DNA of 64,000 bases. Origin: Actinoplanes sp. NBRC 103695. Lineage in GTDB: Bacteria > Actinomycetota > Actinomycetes > Mycobacteriales > Micromonosporaceae. Location of the stretch: assembly GCF_030269485.1 (NCBI RefSeq), contig NZ_BSTL01000002.1, positions 233,572 through 297,571 on the forward strand, written 5' to 3'. The notes beneath the pieces were generated by a model. The model saw nothing but the letters and a program-made list of their open reading frames with translations, was not told the origin of the DNA and searched no databases. The position numbers and the translations under genes are program-made. Of this stretch, positions 36,687-44,413 are shown piece after piece (position 1 is the first letter of the stretch; every line of letters begins with the position of its first letter).

Positions 36687-37795
36687 TGGCATCGCTGCGG
36701 TCGGTGGTGGTCGCCGGAGGAGGCACCGGTGGTCACATCTACCCGCTGCTCGCCTTCGCCGACGCGCTGCGCCGGGCCTTCCCCCAGGTGCGGATCACCG
36801 CCCTCGGCGGGGAGAAGGGCATGGAGCGCGAGATCATCCCCGGCGCCGGGTACGACCTGCGCGTCATCCCCGTGCACCAGCTGCCCCGGTCGCTGAACAT
36901 GAACCTGATCCGCACCCCGGACCGGATGTGGAAATCGGCGCACGCCGCCGGCCGGGTGATCGACGAGGTCCAGGCCGACGTGGTCGTCGGCTTCGGCGGT
37001 TACGTGTCCGTCCCCGCCTACCTGGCGGGCTGGCGCCGTGAGCTGCCGATGGTGATCCACGAGGTCAACGTGCCACCGGGCGTCGCCAACAAGCTCGGCA
37101 TGAAGTTCACCAGAAATGTCGCCGTCGGTTTCCCGCACCAGCCCCAGCAGTCCGAGGCGTTGCGCGATGCTCGGGTGGTGGGTGTCCCGCTGCGTACCTC
37201 GATCGCCCGGATGGACCGTGCGGCGCTGCGCCCCCAGGCGCTGGCCCACTTCGGACTTCGGCCCGACCTGCCGGTGCTGTTCGTCTTCGGCGCGTCGCAG
37301 GGCGCCCGCTCGATCAACCTCGCGGTGTCCGGCGCGGCCAAGGCGCTGACCCACGCCGGCGTCCAGGTGCTGCACGTCCAGGGTGGGCGCAACGACCCGT
37401 TCGAGGTCCCGCCCGAGCTGCCGGCACCGTACGTGGTGGTGCCGTACCTCGCCGACATGCAGCTCGGTTATGCGGTGGCCGACCTGGTCATGTGCCGGGG
37501 CGGCGCGATCACGGTCGCCGAGACCACGGCGGTCGGTGCGCCGGCCGTCTACGTGCCGCTGCCGTGGGGCAACGGCGAGCAGAAACGCAACGCGCTGCCG
37601 GTGGTCGAGGCGGGCGGCGGGCTGATGGCGGAGGACGCGGAGCTGACCCCGGAGTGGGTCGAGCGTACGGTGATCCCGCTCGCGCGCGACCCGCAGCGGT
37701 TGCGTCAGATGAGCGCCGAGGCCGCCGCGTACGGGCGGCGGGACGGCGACGAGGCCTTGGTCGACTACGTGGTGGAAGCAGTGGCGAAGCGATGA
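36686..37795 (+). CDS. murG: UDP-GlcNAc:lipid I GlcNAc-transferase MurG
   Basis: 369-aa GT-B glycosyltransferase that makes lipid II on the inner membrane face. N-terminal G-loop VVAGGGTGGHIYPLLA (about residues 8-23), second G-loop VVVGFGGYVSVPAYLA, NVPPGVANK in place of the usual NxxxGxxN segment, then FGASQGARSINLAV and the UDP-GlcNAc site MCRGGAITVAETTAVG. AGGAGG at 36675-36680 fits the ATG at 36686 rather than the GTG at 36683. Confidence 0.96.
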   Translation: MASLRSVVVAGGGTGGHIYPLLAFADALRRAFPQVRITALGGEKGMEREIIPGAGYDLRVIPVHQLPRSLNMNLIRTPDRMWKSAHAAGRVIDEVQADVVVGFGGYVSVPAYLAGWRRELPMVIHEVNVPPGVANKLGMKFTRNVAVGFPHQPQQSEALRDARVVGVPLRTSIARMDRAALRPQALAHFGLRPDLPVLFVFGASQGARSINLAVSGAAKALTHAGVQVLHVQGGRNDPFEVPPELPAPYVVVPYLADMQLGYAVADLVMCRGGAITVAETTAVGAPAVYVPLPWGNGEQKRNALPVVEAGGGLMAEDAELTPEWVERTVIPLARDPQRLRQMSAEAAAYGRRDGDEALVDYVVEAVAKR

Positions 37796-37823
37796 GCAGG
37801 CCGATGAGTAGGGGAGTGACAGC

Positions 37824-39269
37824 GTGAACACGGCGGAGCTGACGCCGGCCGGCGAGTTGACCGCCGAGGACCTGGGCAGCGTGCACCTGATCGGCATCGG
37901 CGGCGTCGGCATGTGCGGGCTGGCGCGGCTGTTGCTGACTCGTGGCGTACCCGTCTCGGGCTCTGAACTGCGCGAGTGGCCCACCTTGGCCGCGCTTCGC
38001 GCTCTCGGCGGCACGGTGCACATGTCCCACGTCGAGTCCAACCTGGACGGTGTGGACACGGTCGTCTACTCGACCGCGATCCCGTACGACCACGTCGAGC
38101 TGGCCGAGGCTCGCCGGCGGGGGCTGCGCGTGCTGCACCGCTCCGAGGCGCTCGCCGCGGCGATGACCAACCGGCAGGCCATCGCGGTGGCCGGCACCCA
38201 CGGCAAGACCACCACCACCTCGATCATGACGGTGATCCTGCAGCACGCCGGACAGGACCCGTCGTTCGTGATCGGCGGCGAGATCTCCGAGGCCGGGTCC
38301 AACGGCCACCATGGCACCGGCCCGCATTTCGTGGCCGAGGCCGACGAGAGCGACAAGTCGTTCCTGATCTACCGCCCGCACGTGGCGATCATCACCAACA
38401 TCGAGGGCGACCACCTCAACAACTGGGGCGACCTCGACGGGCTGAAGGCCGGGTTCCTCGACTTCGCGCGGCTCACCGACGCGGACGGCTTCGTGGTCAC
38501 GTGTGCCGACGACCCGGGGGTGCACGGGCTGATCGAGACGCTGCGCGCCGAGGGCAGGACCGTTTTCACGTACGGCGAGAGCGAGGCGGCCGACCTGCGG
38601 ATCTCGCACGTCTCCTCGGCCACCGGCGGCGTGCGCTACCACGCGACGATGGGCGGGCAGTCGCTCGGCGAGATCAAGCTGGCGCTGCCCGGCACGCACA
38701 TGGGGCTGAACAGCGCGGCGGCCGTCCTGACCGCCCTCAAGCTGGGCATCCCGCTGCCGTCGATCGTCGAGGCGCTGCGCTCCTTCCCGGGGGTCCGCCG
38801 CCGGTTCGAGCGCAAGGGCATCGCCGCCGGCGTCCGGGTCTACGACGAGTACGCGTACCACCCGACCTCGGTGAAGGCGGCGTTGCGCACGCTGCGCGAG
38901 GTGGCCGGTGACGGGCGGCTGATCGTGGTGTTCCAGCCGTACCGCGTCTACCGCACCCGCGACCTGCAGGCCGAGCTGGCCGAGGGGCTGGCGCTGGCCG
39001 ACGAGGTGATCTGCATGGAGGTGTTCGGGCCGGGCGAGACCCGGCAGCCGGGCGAGGGCGGCGTCGCGCTGACCGCGGCGATCGACCTGCCCGCCGCGCA
39101 CAAGGTCTTCGTGCCGTCCTGGGAGGACGTGCCGGCCGAGGTGCTCAGGCGCAGCCGGCCCGGCGACGTGGTGGTGACGATGGGCGCGCCGCCGATCTCG
39201 CTGATGGGCGACGAGCTGCTGGCCGCCTTGACGGACGCGCCGGACGCCGGCGCGCCGGACGGGAACTGA
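37824..39269 (+). CDS. murC: UDP-N-acetylmuramate:L-alanine ligase MurC
   Basis: 481-aa Mur ligase that adds L-Ala to UDP-MurNAc, the first stem-peptide step. N-terminal Rossmann part HLIGIGGVGMCGLARLL, P-loop VAGTHGKTTTTSIMT (about 117-131), EADESDKSFL and NIEGDHLNNW in the middle domain, and YDEYAYHPTSVKAAL in the C-terminal domain. Normal length. GTG start after a GGGGAGTGA binding site. Lies 28 bp after murG, 4 bp before ftsQ. Confidence 0.96.
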   Translation: MNTAELTPAGELTAEDLGSVHLIGIGGVGMCGLARLLLTRGVPVSGSELREWPTLAALRALGGTVHMSHVESNLDGVDTVVYSTAIPYDHVELAEARRRGLRVLHRSEALAAAMTNRQAIAVAGTHGKTTTTSIMTVILQHAGQDPSFVIGGEISEAGSNGHHGTGPHFVAEADESDKSFLIYRPHVAIITNIEGDHLNNWGDLDGLKAGFLDFARLTDADGFVVTCADDPGVHGLIETLRAEGRTVFTYGESEAADLRISHVSSATGGVRYHATMGGQSLGEIKLALPGTHMGLNSAAAVLTALKLGIPLPSIVEALRSFPGVRRRFERKGIAAGVRVYDEYAYHPTSVKAALRTLREVAGDGRLIVVFQPYRVYRTRDLQAELAEGLALADEVICMEVFGPGETRQPGEGGVALTAAIDLPAAHKVFVPSWEDVPAEVLRRSRPGDVVVTMGAPPISLMGDELLAALTDAPDAGAPDGN

Positions 39270-39273
39270 TCGC

Positions 39274-40044
39274 ATGATGGCCGGCGGGGGCGGGCGGAAC
39301 TGGCGGCTGGTCCGGGCGGACACCGACGCGGTGCCGTCCTCGGTGCGCCGGTTCATGGCCCGCGCCCGGCAGCGCCGGCTCCAGGCGGCGCTGCCCTGGG
39401 CGGTCGGTCTGGGCGTGCTGCTGGTGATCGGCGGCCTGCTCTACATGGTGTACGCGACCCCGGTGCTGGGCGTCCGCGAGGTGCGGGTGGTCGGCGCCGA
39501 CACGCTGAGCACCGCCCAGGTCGAGCAGGCGGCGGCGGTCACGATGCGCGAGCCGCTGGCCCGGATGGACCTGGACGCGATCCGGGACCGGGTGCAGAGC
39601 CTGCCGGCCGTCGATCACGCCGTGGTGTCCCGCAGCTGGCCGGCGGCCGTGGTGGTCGAGGTGGTCGAGCGGACCCCGGTCGCCGCGGTCCGCGCGGGCA
39701 AGCAGTTCACGCTGGTCGACGGCGAGGGCGTGCCGTTCCGGACGGTCGAGCGGAAGCCTTCGGGCATCCCGCTCGCCGCGCTGGCGGCACCTGGCCCGGA
39801 CAACGTGGAGACGAAGGCGATGCTGACTGTGCTCGGCTCGCTCAGCGAGGAGCTGCGTGACCAACTGCTGCAGATCTCGGTGCCGGCGCCGGCGCGGATC
39901 GAGCTCTCGCTCCGCAAGGACCGGACGGTGATCTGGGGCGACGATTCGGAGAGCGAGACGAAGGCGCAGGTCTCGACTGCTCTGCTGAAGAAGAAGGGCG
40001 ACACGATCGACGTGAGCGCCCCGGCAGTCGTGACGATCCGGTAA
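39274..40044 (+). CDS. ftsQ: cell division protein FtsQ
   Basis: 256-aa bitopic division protein (DivIB family). Cytoplasmic N-terminus of about 45 residues, one membrane helix (AVGLGVLLVIGGLLYMVYA, about 47-65), then a POTRA domain beginning VLGVREVRVVGADTLS and the FtsQ beta domain. It links FtsL/FtsB-type proteins to FtsWI. The start has two ATG codons in a row (39274 and 39277) with a weak binding site. A 305-bp non-coding gap with its own promoter separates it from ftsZ. Confidence 0.93.
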   Translation: MMAGGGGRNWRLVRADTDAVPSSVRRFMARARQRRLQAALPWAVGLGVLLVIGGLLYMVYATPVLGVREVRVVGADTLSTAQVEQAAAVTMREPLARMDLDAIRDRVQSLPAVDHAVVSRSWPAAVVVEVVERTPVAAVRAGKQFTLVDGEGVPFRTVERKPSGIPLAALAAPGPDNVETKAMLTVLGSLSEELRDQLLQISVPAPARIELSLRKDRTVIWGDDSESETKAQVSTALLKKKGDTIDVSAPAVVTIR

Positions 40045-40201
40045 CCCACGGGACTAATCGGACACACGCGCATAAACGGAGCTTTACGGCGGAGGTTACG
40101 GCTTCATCGGAATTCCGCCACGTAAGCGGTCCCCGACACGCCGCGAGGGTCCTTGGTTTGAGCAGTGACGGCTGCTTACGTAGCGACCAGAGGTTCGATG
40201 G

Positions 40202-40230
40202 TTGACATAAAAGTAAGCCTCTAGTAGAGG
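40202..40230 (+). promoter_or_regulatory. ftsZ promoter with a palindrome over the -10 box
   Basis: TTGACA (40202-40207), 17-bp spacer, TAGAGG (40225-40230): the best housekeeping-type promoter in the window. CCTCTAGTAGAGG (40218-40230) is a perfect palindrome with one central base that covers the -10 box, suitable for a dimeric regulator. Upstream, ACGTAAGC (40120-40127) and GCTTACGT (40174-40181) form another inverted repeat. The gap 40045-40349 has no gene. Confidence 0.75.
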
Positions 40231-40349
40231 GTGAGGGTTTCCTCGCCCTCCCTTGTACGGCTGCGGCAGACGAAGTGCGGTCCGACGACAATACGGATCC
40301 GCAAGGGGCCTTCCCCTGCCGCCAACCCTGGAAGGGAAGGCAGAGCCCG

Positions 40350-41477
40350 ATGACTCCTCCACACAACTACCTAGCCGTCATCAAGGTGGTCGGCATCGGT
40401 GGCGGCGGCGTCAATGCCGTGAACCGCATGATCGAGGTCGGGCTCAAGGGCGTCGAGTTCATCGCGATCAACACCGACGCGCAGGCGCTGCTGATGAGTG
40501 ACGCCGACGTCAAGCTCGACGTCGGCCGTGAGCTGACCCGCGGCCTCGGCGCCGGCGCGCAGCCCGAGGTCGGCAAGAACGCCGCCGAGGACCACCGCGA
40601 CGAGATCGAAGAGGTCCTCAAGGGCGCCGACATGGTCTTCGTGACCTGCGGCGAGGGCGGCGGCACCGGCACCGGCGGCGCTCCCGTCGTGGCGCAGATA
40701 GCCCGTAAACTTGGTGCGCTCACCATCGGCGTGGTCACCCGGCCGTTCTCGTTCGAGGGCAAGCGCCGCCAGGTGCAGGCCGAGTCCGGCATAGATGAGC
40801 TGCGCAACCAGTGCGACACGCTGATCGTGATCCCGAACGACCGGCTGCTCGCGCTCGGCGACCGCGGGATCAGCATGATGGACGCGTTCCGGCAGGCCGA
40901 CCAGGTGCTGCTGTCCGGCGTCCAGGGCATCACCGACCTGATCACCACGCCGGGTCTGATCAACCTGGACTTCGCCGACGTGAAGAGCGTGATGTCCGGC
41001 GCGGGCAGCGCCCTCATGGGCATCGGCTCGGCGCGCGGCGACAACCGCGCGGTCGAGGCCGCCGAGAAGGCGATCTCCAGCCCGCTGCTGGAGCAGAGCA
41101 TGGACGGCGCCCGTGGCGTGCTGCTCTCCATCGCCGGCGGGTCCGACCTCGGCCTGTTCGAGATCAACGACGCGGCGCAGCTGGTCACCGACGCGGCCCA
41201 CCCGGACGCCAACATCATCTTCGGCGCGGTCATCGACGACGCGCTCGGCGACGAGGTGCGGGTCACCGTGATCGCGGCGGGCTTCGACGGGGGCACGCCC
41301 TCGTACAAGCCGGTCGAGACCACTCGGAAGGTGCCGCAGCCGAGCTCGCCGCCGGCGGTCACGCCGACCTCGCCGATCCCGGTGCCCTCGACGCCGCCCG
41401 CGGCCACCACGCCGCCGCCGCGCCGGGTCCTCTTCGACGATGTGGACGTGCCGGACTTCTTGAAGAACGGCTCCTAA
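40350..41477 (+). CDS. ftsZ: cell division GTPase FtsZ
   Basis: 375-aa tubulin homologue that builds the division ring. Motifs: [17 protein letters not shown] at the N-terminus, the tubulin signature [17 protein letters not shown] (about 105-121), [11 protein letters not shown] (T7 loop catalytic Asp) and a Pro/Thr/Ser-rich linker leading to the conserved C-terminal tail [13 protein letters not shown], which binds SepF and other partners. ATG at 40350 after GGGAAGGCAGAG; a longer frame starting at 40275 has no conserved residues. Transcribed from its own promoter, possibly also by read-through. Confidence 0.98.
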   Translation: MTPPHNYLAVIKVVGIGGGGVNAVNRMIEVGLKGVEFIAINTDAQALLMSDADVKLDVGRELTRGLGAGAQPEVGKNAAEDHRDEIEEVLKGADMVFVTCGEGGGTGTGGAPVVAQIARKLGALTIGVVTRPFSFEGKRRQVQAESGIDELRNQCDTLIVIPNDRLLALGDRGISMMDAFRQADQVLLSGVQGITDLITTPGLINLDFADVKSVMSGAGSALMGIGSARGDNRAVEAAEKAISSPLLEQSMDGARGVLLSIAGGSDLGLFEINDAAQLVTDAAHPDANIIFGAVIDDALGDEVRVTVIAAGFDGGTPSYKPVETTRKVPQPSSPPAVTPTSPIPVPSTPPAATTPPPRRVLFDDVDVPDFLKNGS

Positions 41478-41532
41478 ATGCTTGTGTCCGAAGGCTCCGG
41501 GTTCTCCGTGCGGTCCGGAGGACCAGGCATCG

Positions 41533-42243
41533 GTGGCTAGCACCGACAGGCGCGCGCAGCTTGCCGGCAACCTCGGTGAGGTGCGGGAGCGGATAGCGCG
41601 CGCCTGCTCGGCGGCCGGCCGGTCGGTGGACGAGGTCACCCTGGTGGCCATCACCAAGACCTATCCGGCCAGTGACGTGGTGCTCCTGACCTCGCTGGGT
41701 GTCACGGACGTCGGCGAGAACAAGGATCAAGACGCAGGACCAAAAGCTGCTGAGGTACGCGCGGCCGGCGCCACGCCGCGCTGGCACTTCGTCGGGCAGC
41801 TGCAGCGCAACAAGGCCCGCTCCGTGGTCCGATACGCCGATGTCGTGGAGTCCGTGGACTCGGTCCGGCTCGCCGCGGCGCTGGCCAAAGCGGCCGCTGA
41901 CCTGCGGGAAGAGCCGCTCGACGTGCTGATCCAGGCCAGCTTGGACGATTCGCCCGGGCGCGGGGGAGCGCACGGCGATGCACTGTGGGAGGTCGTCGAC
42001 GCGGTGGCCTCGGCGCCGTCCCTGCGACTCGGCGGGTTGATGGCGGTGGCGCCGATCGGTATTTCTCCGGACGTGGCGTTCTCTTCGTTGCGGGAGCTTT
42101 CCGGGCGACTCGTCGCTCAGCACCCCTCCGCTTCCGCGGTCTCCGCGGGCATGAGCGGGGACCTGGAAGAGGCGATCCGGCACGGAGCGACACACGTACG
42201 GATCGGCACTTCTTTGCTCGGGATGCGAAACAGCCTGCGGTAG
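41533..42243 (+). CDS. YggS/YlmE family pyridoxal-phosphate protein
   Basis: 236-aa PLP-binding barrel protein (PLPBP/YggS, called YlmE in dcw clusters). The PLP lysine is in VTLVAITKTYPASDV (about residue 38); further marks are VGENKDQDAGPKA, WHFVGQLQRNKAR and GMSGDLEEAIRHGATHVRIGTSLLG (written here in part as GMSGDLEEAIRHG), with phosphate-binding residues. The family keeps vitamin B6 and amino acid pools in balance rather than acting as a racemase. The GTG at 41533 follows GGAGGA. It comes directly after ftsZ; pgeF (ylmD), often between the two, is missing. Confidence 0.92.
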   Translation: MASTDRRAQLAGNLGEVRERIARACSAAGRSVDEVTLVAITKTYPASDVVLLTSLGVTDVGENKDQDAGPKAAEVRAAGATPRWHFVGQLQRNKARSVVRYADVVESVDSVRLAAALAKAAADLREEPLDVLIQASLDDSPGRGGAHGDALWEVVDAVASAPSLRLGGLMAVAPIGISPDVAFSSLRELSGRLVAQHPSASAVSAGMSGDLEEAIRHGATHVRIGTSLLGMRNSLR

Positions 42244-42281
42244 CCTTGCGGCGGGCAGCAAACTACATAGGTGTTGTTTAC

Positions 42282-42321
42282 GCGTGACCGGCCATTCCTG
42301 GGGGAATACAGCCGGTCACGC
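42282..42321 (+). other. hairpin in the sepF leader
   Basis: GCGTGACCGGC (42282-42292) pairs perfectly with GCCGGTCACGC (42311-42321); inside, ATTCC and GGAAT form a second stem with a 4-nt loop. There is no T-tract. It lies in the 215-bp gap between the YggS gene and sepF, and may be an attenuator, an mRNA-stability structure or a binding site. Confidence 0.6.
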
Positions 42322-42458
42322 CCGGACAGCGCAGCGCATGTGCGTCAGGCGCGTGCAAGGGGGGAAGCGGCCCGGGCTTGGGGGTGCGGGCCGCACAGTG
42401 GAATCGAGGTGGGGGCAATGGACGGTCGGTTCGGCGCCGAGCGGGACGAGGTGACAGC

Positions 42459-43175
42459 GTGAGTGCTCTGCGCAAGGCGGGTGTATGGCTCGGTCTCGTC
42501 GAGGAGGACGACGATCGCGCGTACGACGACCGCAGCTACCGCGAGACCAGTGGTTACCGCGAGCGTGAGCGCGACCGGGACTCCGGTTACCGGTACGCCG
42601 ACGAGTTCGCCGACGAGGACGAAGAGGTCGAGGAGCCCGCGCCGATCCAGCGCACCCGCACCGCCGAGCGCGGCCGGGGCAACAGCGGCCGGCTTCAACG
42701 CGCCGTCGCCGAGCTCGAGGAAGAGGAGCGGGCCGCGGCCGAGCGTGACGACCACGCCGAGCGGGCCACTGTTCGTCCCATCACACGCTCCAGCACCAGC
42801 AGTGACAACTCGCACGCGGAGCGCTACCCGACGCGGGACAATCTGGCACTCGCGCCTCAGGTGCAGGTTCACCAGCGGATCGCCGAGGAAGACCAGCGCT
42901 ACCAGATCACCACGCTGCACCCGACGACCTACCGGGAAGCGCGGACGATCGGTGAGCACTTCCGCGACGGCGTACCGGTGATCATCAACCTCACCGAGAT
43001 GGACGAGAGTGACGCCCGCCGGCTGGTCGACTTCGCCGCCGGACTCGCGTTCGGCCTGCGCGGTACGATCGAGCGCGTGACCAACCGGGTTTTCCTGCTC
43101 TCACCGGCGAATGTCCAGGTCACCGCAGAGGACAAGGCCAAGATCGCTGAGGGCGGTTTCTTCACCCAGAGCTGA
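42459..43175 (+). CDS. sepF: SepF, FtsZ membrane anchor
   Basis: 238-aa division protein that tethers FtsZ to the membrane and bundles it. The start GTG at 42459 (after GAGGTG) gives [18 protein letters not shown], whose first residues form the amphipathic membrane-targeting helix. A long acidic/Arg-rich disordered linker (about 20-140) follows. The DUF552 core is at about 150-238: [38 protein letters not shown] (20 residues) and [11 protein letters not shown]. In actinobacteria, which lack FtsA, SepF is the main anchor. It lies upstream of yggT and divIVA. Confidence 0.96.
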   Translation: MSALRKAGVWLGLVEEDDDRAYDDRSYRETSGYRERERDRDSGYRYADEFADEDEEVEEPAPIQRTRTAERGRGNSGRLQRAVAELEEEERAAAERDDHAERATVRPITRSSTSSDNSHAERYPTRDNLALAPQVQVHQRIAEEDQRYQITTLHPTTYREARTIGEHFRDGVPVIINLTEMDESDARRLVDFAAGLAFGLRGTIERVTNRVFLLSPANVQVTAEDKAKIAEGGFFTQS

Positions 43176-43198
43176 CCCGAACGAGGGAAACCACCCAC

Positions 43199-43507
43199 GT
43201 GCTGTCGATCCTGTTCCAGGTTCTCTATCTACTGACTTACGTCTTCTTTCTGACTCTGCTGGCGCGCTTCGTCCTGGGTGCGGTGCTGCAGTACGGGCGC
43301 CGATGGCAGCCCGGGCGGGGCGCGTCGGCCGTAATGGAGTCGGTGTGGAGCGTCACTGATCCGCCCCTCAAGGCGTTGAGGCGTGTGATCCCACCGCTTC
43401 GAATTGGTAACGTGAGCGTGGACCTGGCGTCCCTGGTCCTGCTGGTTATCCTGTTCGTGCTTTTGAACTTCGTGTTAGCGCGCCTCATCATGACCTTCAG
43501 CGTCTAG
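43199..43507 (+). CDS. YggT family membrane protein
   Basis: 102-aa membrane protein with two helices (about residues 3-24 and 76-98) separated by a basic loop that contains the family motif [15 protein letters not shown]. YggT proteins are regular members of the dcw tail between sepF and divIVA and are thought to help envelope or division-site assembly; a mechanism is not known. GTG start with GAGGGAAA upstream, 23 bp after sepF. Confidence 0.9.
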   Translation: MLSILFQVLYLLTYVFFLTLLARFVLGAVLQYGRRWQPGRGASAVMESVWSVTDPPLKALRRVIPPLRIGNVSVDLASLVLLVILFVLLNFVLARLIMTFSV

Positions 43508-43550
43508 ATGGGCCCGCCCCACGCGGCCGCAACTGACCCGAGGAGTTTCG

Positions 43551-44372
43551 ATGCCGCTGACCCCGGCCGACGTGCACAACGTCGCCTTCAAGAAGCCTCC
43601 GATCGGCAAGCGGGGGTATGACGAGGAGGAGGTCGACGCCTTCCTGGACGAGGTCGAGCGCGAACTCGCCCGTCTGATCGAGGAGAACAACGAGCTGCGC
43701 GCCCAGGTGGAGCGCGGCGGTCGGGGTGGCGCTCCAGCCGTCCCGGGTGCCGACCCCCGCATGGCCGCCGAGCTCAACGACATGAAGGCCCAGTTGGACC
43801 GCATCCAGCGGGACAAGGCCGCAGCTGAGCAGGCCGCACGGCAGATGCAGGCCGAGCTCGACCAGGTGCGCGCGCAGGGCCCCGTCGGCGCCGGTTCCAC
43901 CTCTTCCGGCGGCGGCGACGGCGAGCAGCAGGCACTGCGGGTGCTCATGATGGCCCAGCGCACCGCCGACGACCACGTGTCCGACGCCCGGCGCGAGGCC
44001 GACAAGCTGCTGTCCGACGCCCGGTCCAAGGCCGAGGAGGTCACCCGCGAGGCACGCGCCAAGGCGGATGCCCTCGAGCGGGACGCCCGCCAGCGCCACC
44101 AGGAAGCCATGGGCGGCCTCGACGCGAAGCGCTCCGCGCTGCAGAAGCACATCGAGGAGCTCAAGCAGTTCGAGCGGGAGTACCGCACCCGGCTCAAGGC
44201 GTACCTGGAGAGCCAGCTGCGTGACCTCGACGGACGCGGGCAGGGCCTGGAGGCCGAGATCGCCCGTGCCGACGCGGGTCGTGCGGTCGGCGGTTCCGGT
44301 GGCCTCGCCGCCGCGGGCCTCGCCGGCTCGTACGGCGGCAGCCGCGCCAACTCCATCGAATCCGGCCGCTGA
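43551..44372 (+). CDS. divIVA: DivIVA/Wag31 polar growth and division protein
   Basis: 273-aa coiled-coil protein that marks curved membrane at poles and septa and directs cell-wall growth. The N-terminal DivIVA domain has [20 protein letters not shown], then [21 protein letters not shown] with conserved residues of the membrane-binding tip. After a Gly/Ser-rich break (about 125-135), a second coiled coil from about 140 to 235 ends in a Gly/Ala-rich tail. GAGGAG lies six bases before the ATG. In rod actinobacteria the homologue is essential and is phosphorylated by Ser/Thr kinases. Confidence 0.96.
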   Translation: MPLTPADVHNVAFKKPPIGKRGYDEEEVDAFLDEVERELARLIEENNELRAQVERGGRGGAPAVPGADPRMAAELNDMKAQLDRIQRDKAAAEQAARQMQAELDQVRAQGPVGAGSTSSGGGDGEQQALRVLMMAQRTADDHVSDARREADKLLSDARSKAEEVTREARAKADALERDARQRHQEAMGGLDAKRSALQKHIEELKQFEREYRTRLKAYLESQLRDLDGRGQGLEAEIARADAGRAVGGSGGLAAAGLAGSYGGSRANSIESGR

Positions 44373-44413
44373 CAGTCCGTCGTCGGCCGGCTGCACCTCG
44401 ACGAGGATGAGCC

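Noticed and set aside
41482..41532. Extended N-terminus for the YggS/YlmE protein
   Set aside because: The added residues (Pro/Gly/Cys-rich) are not like the family, while the GTG at 41533 has GGAGGA upstream and begins just before the conserved part.
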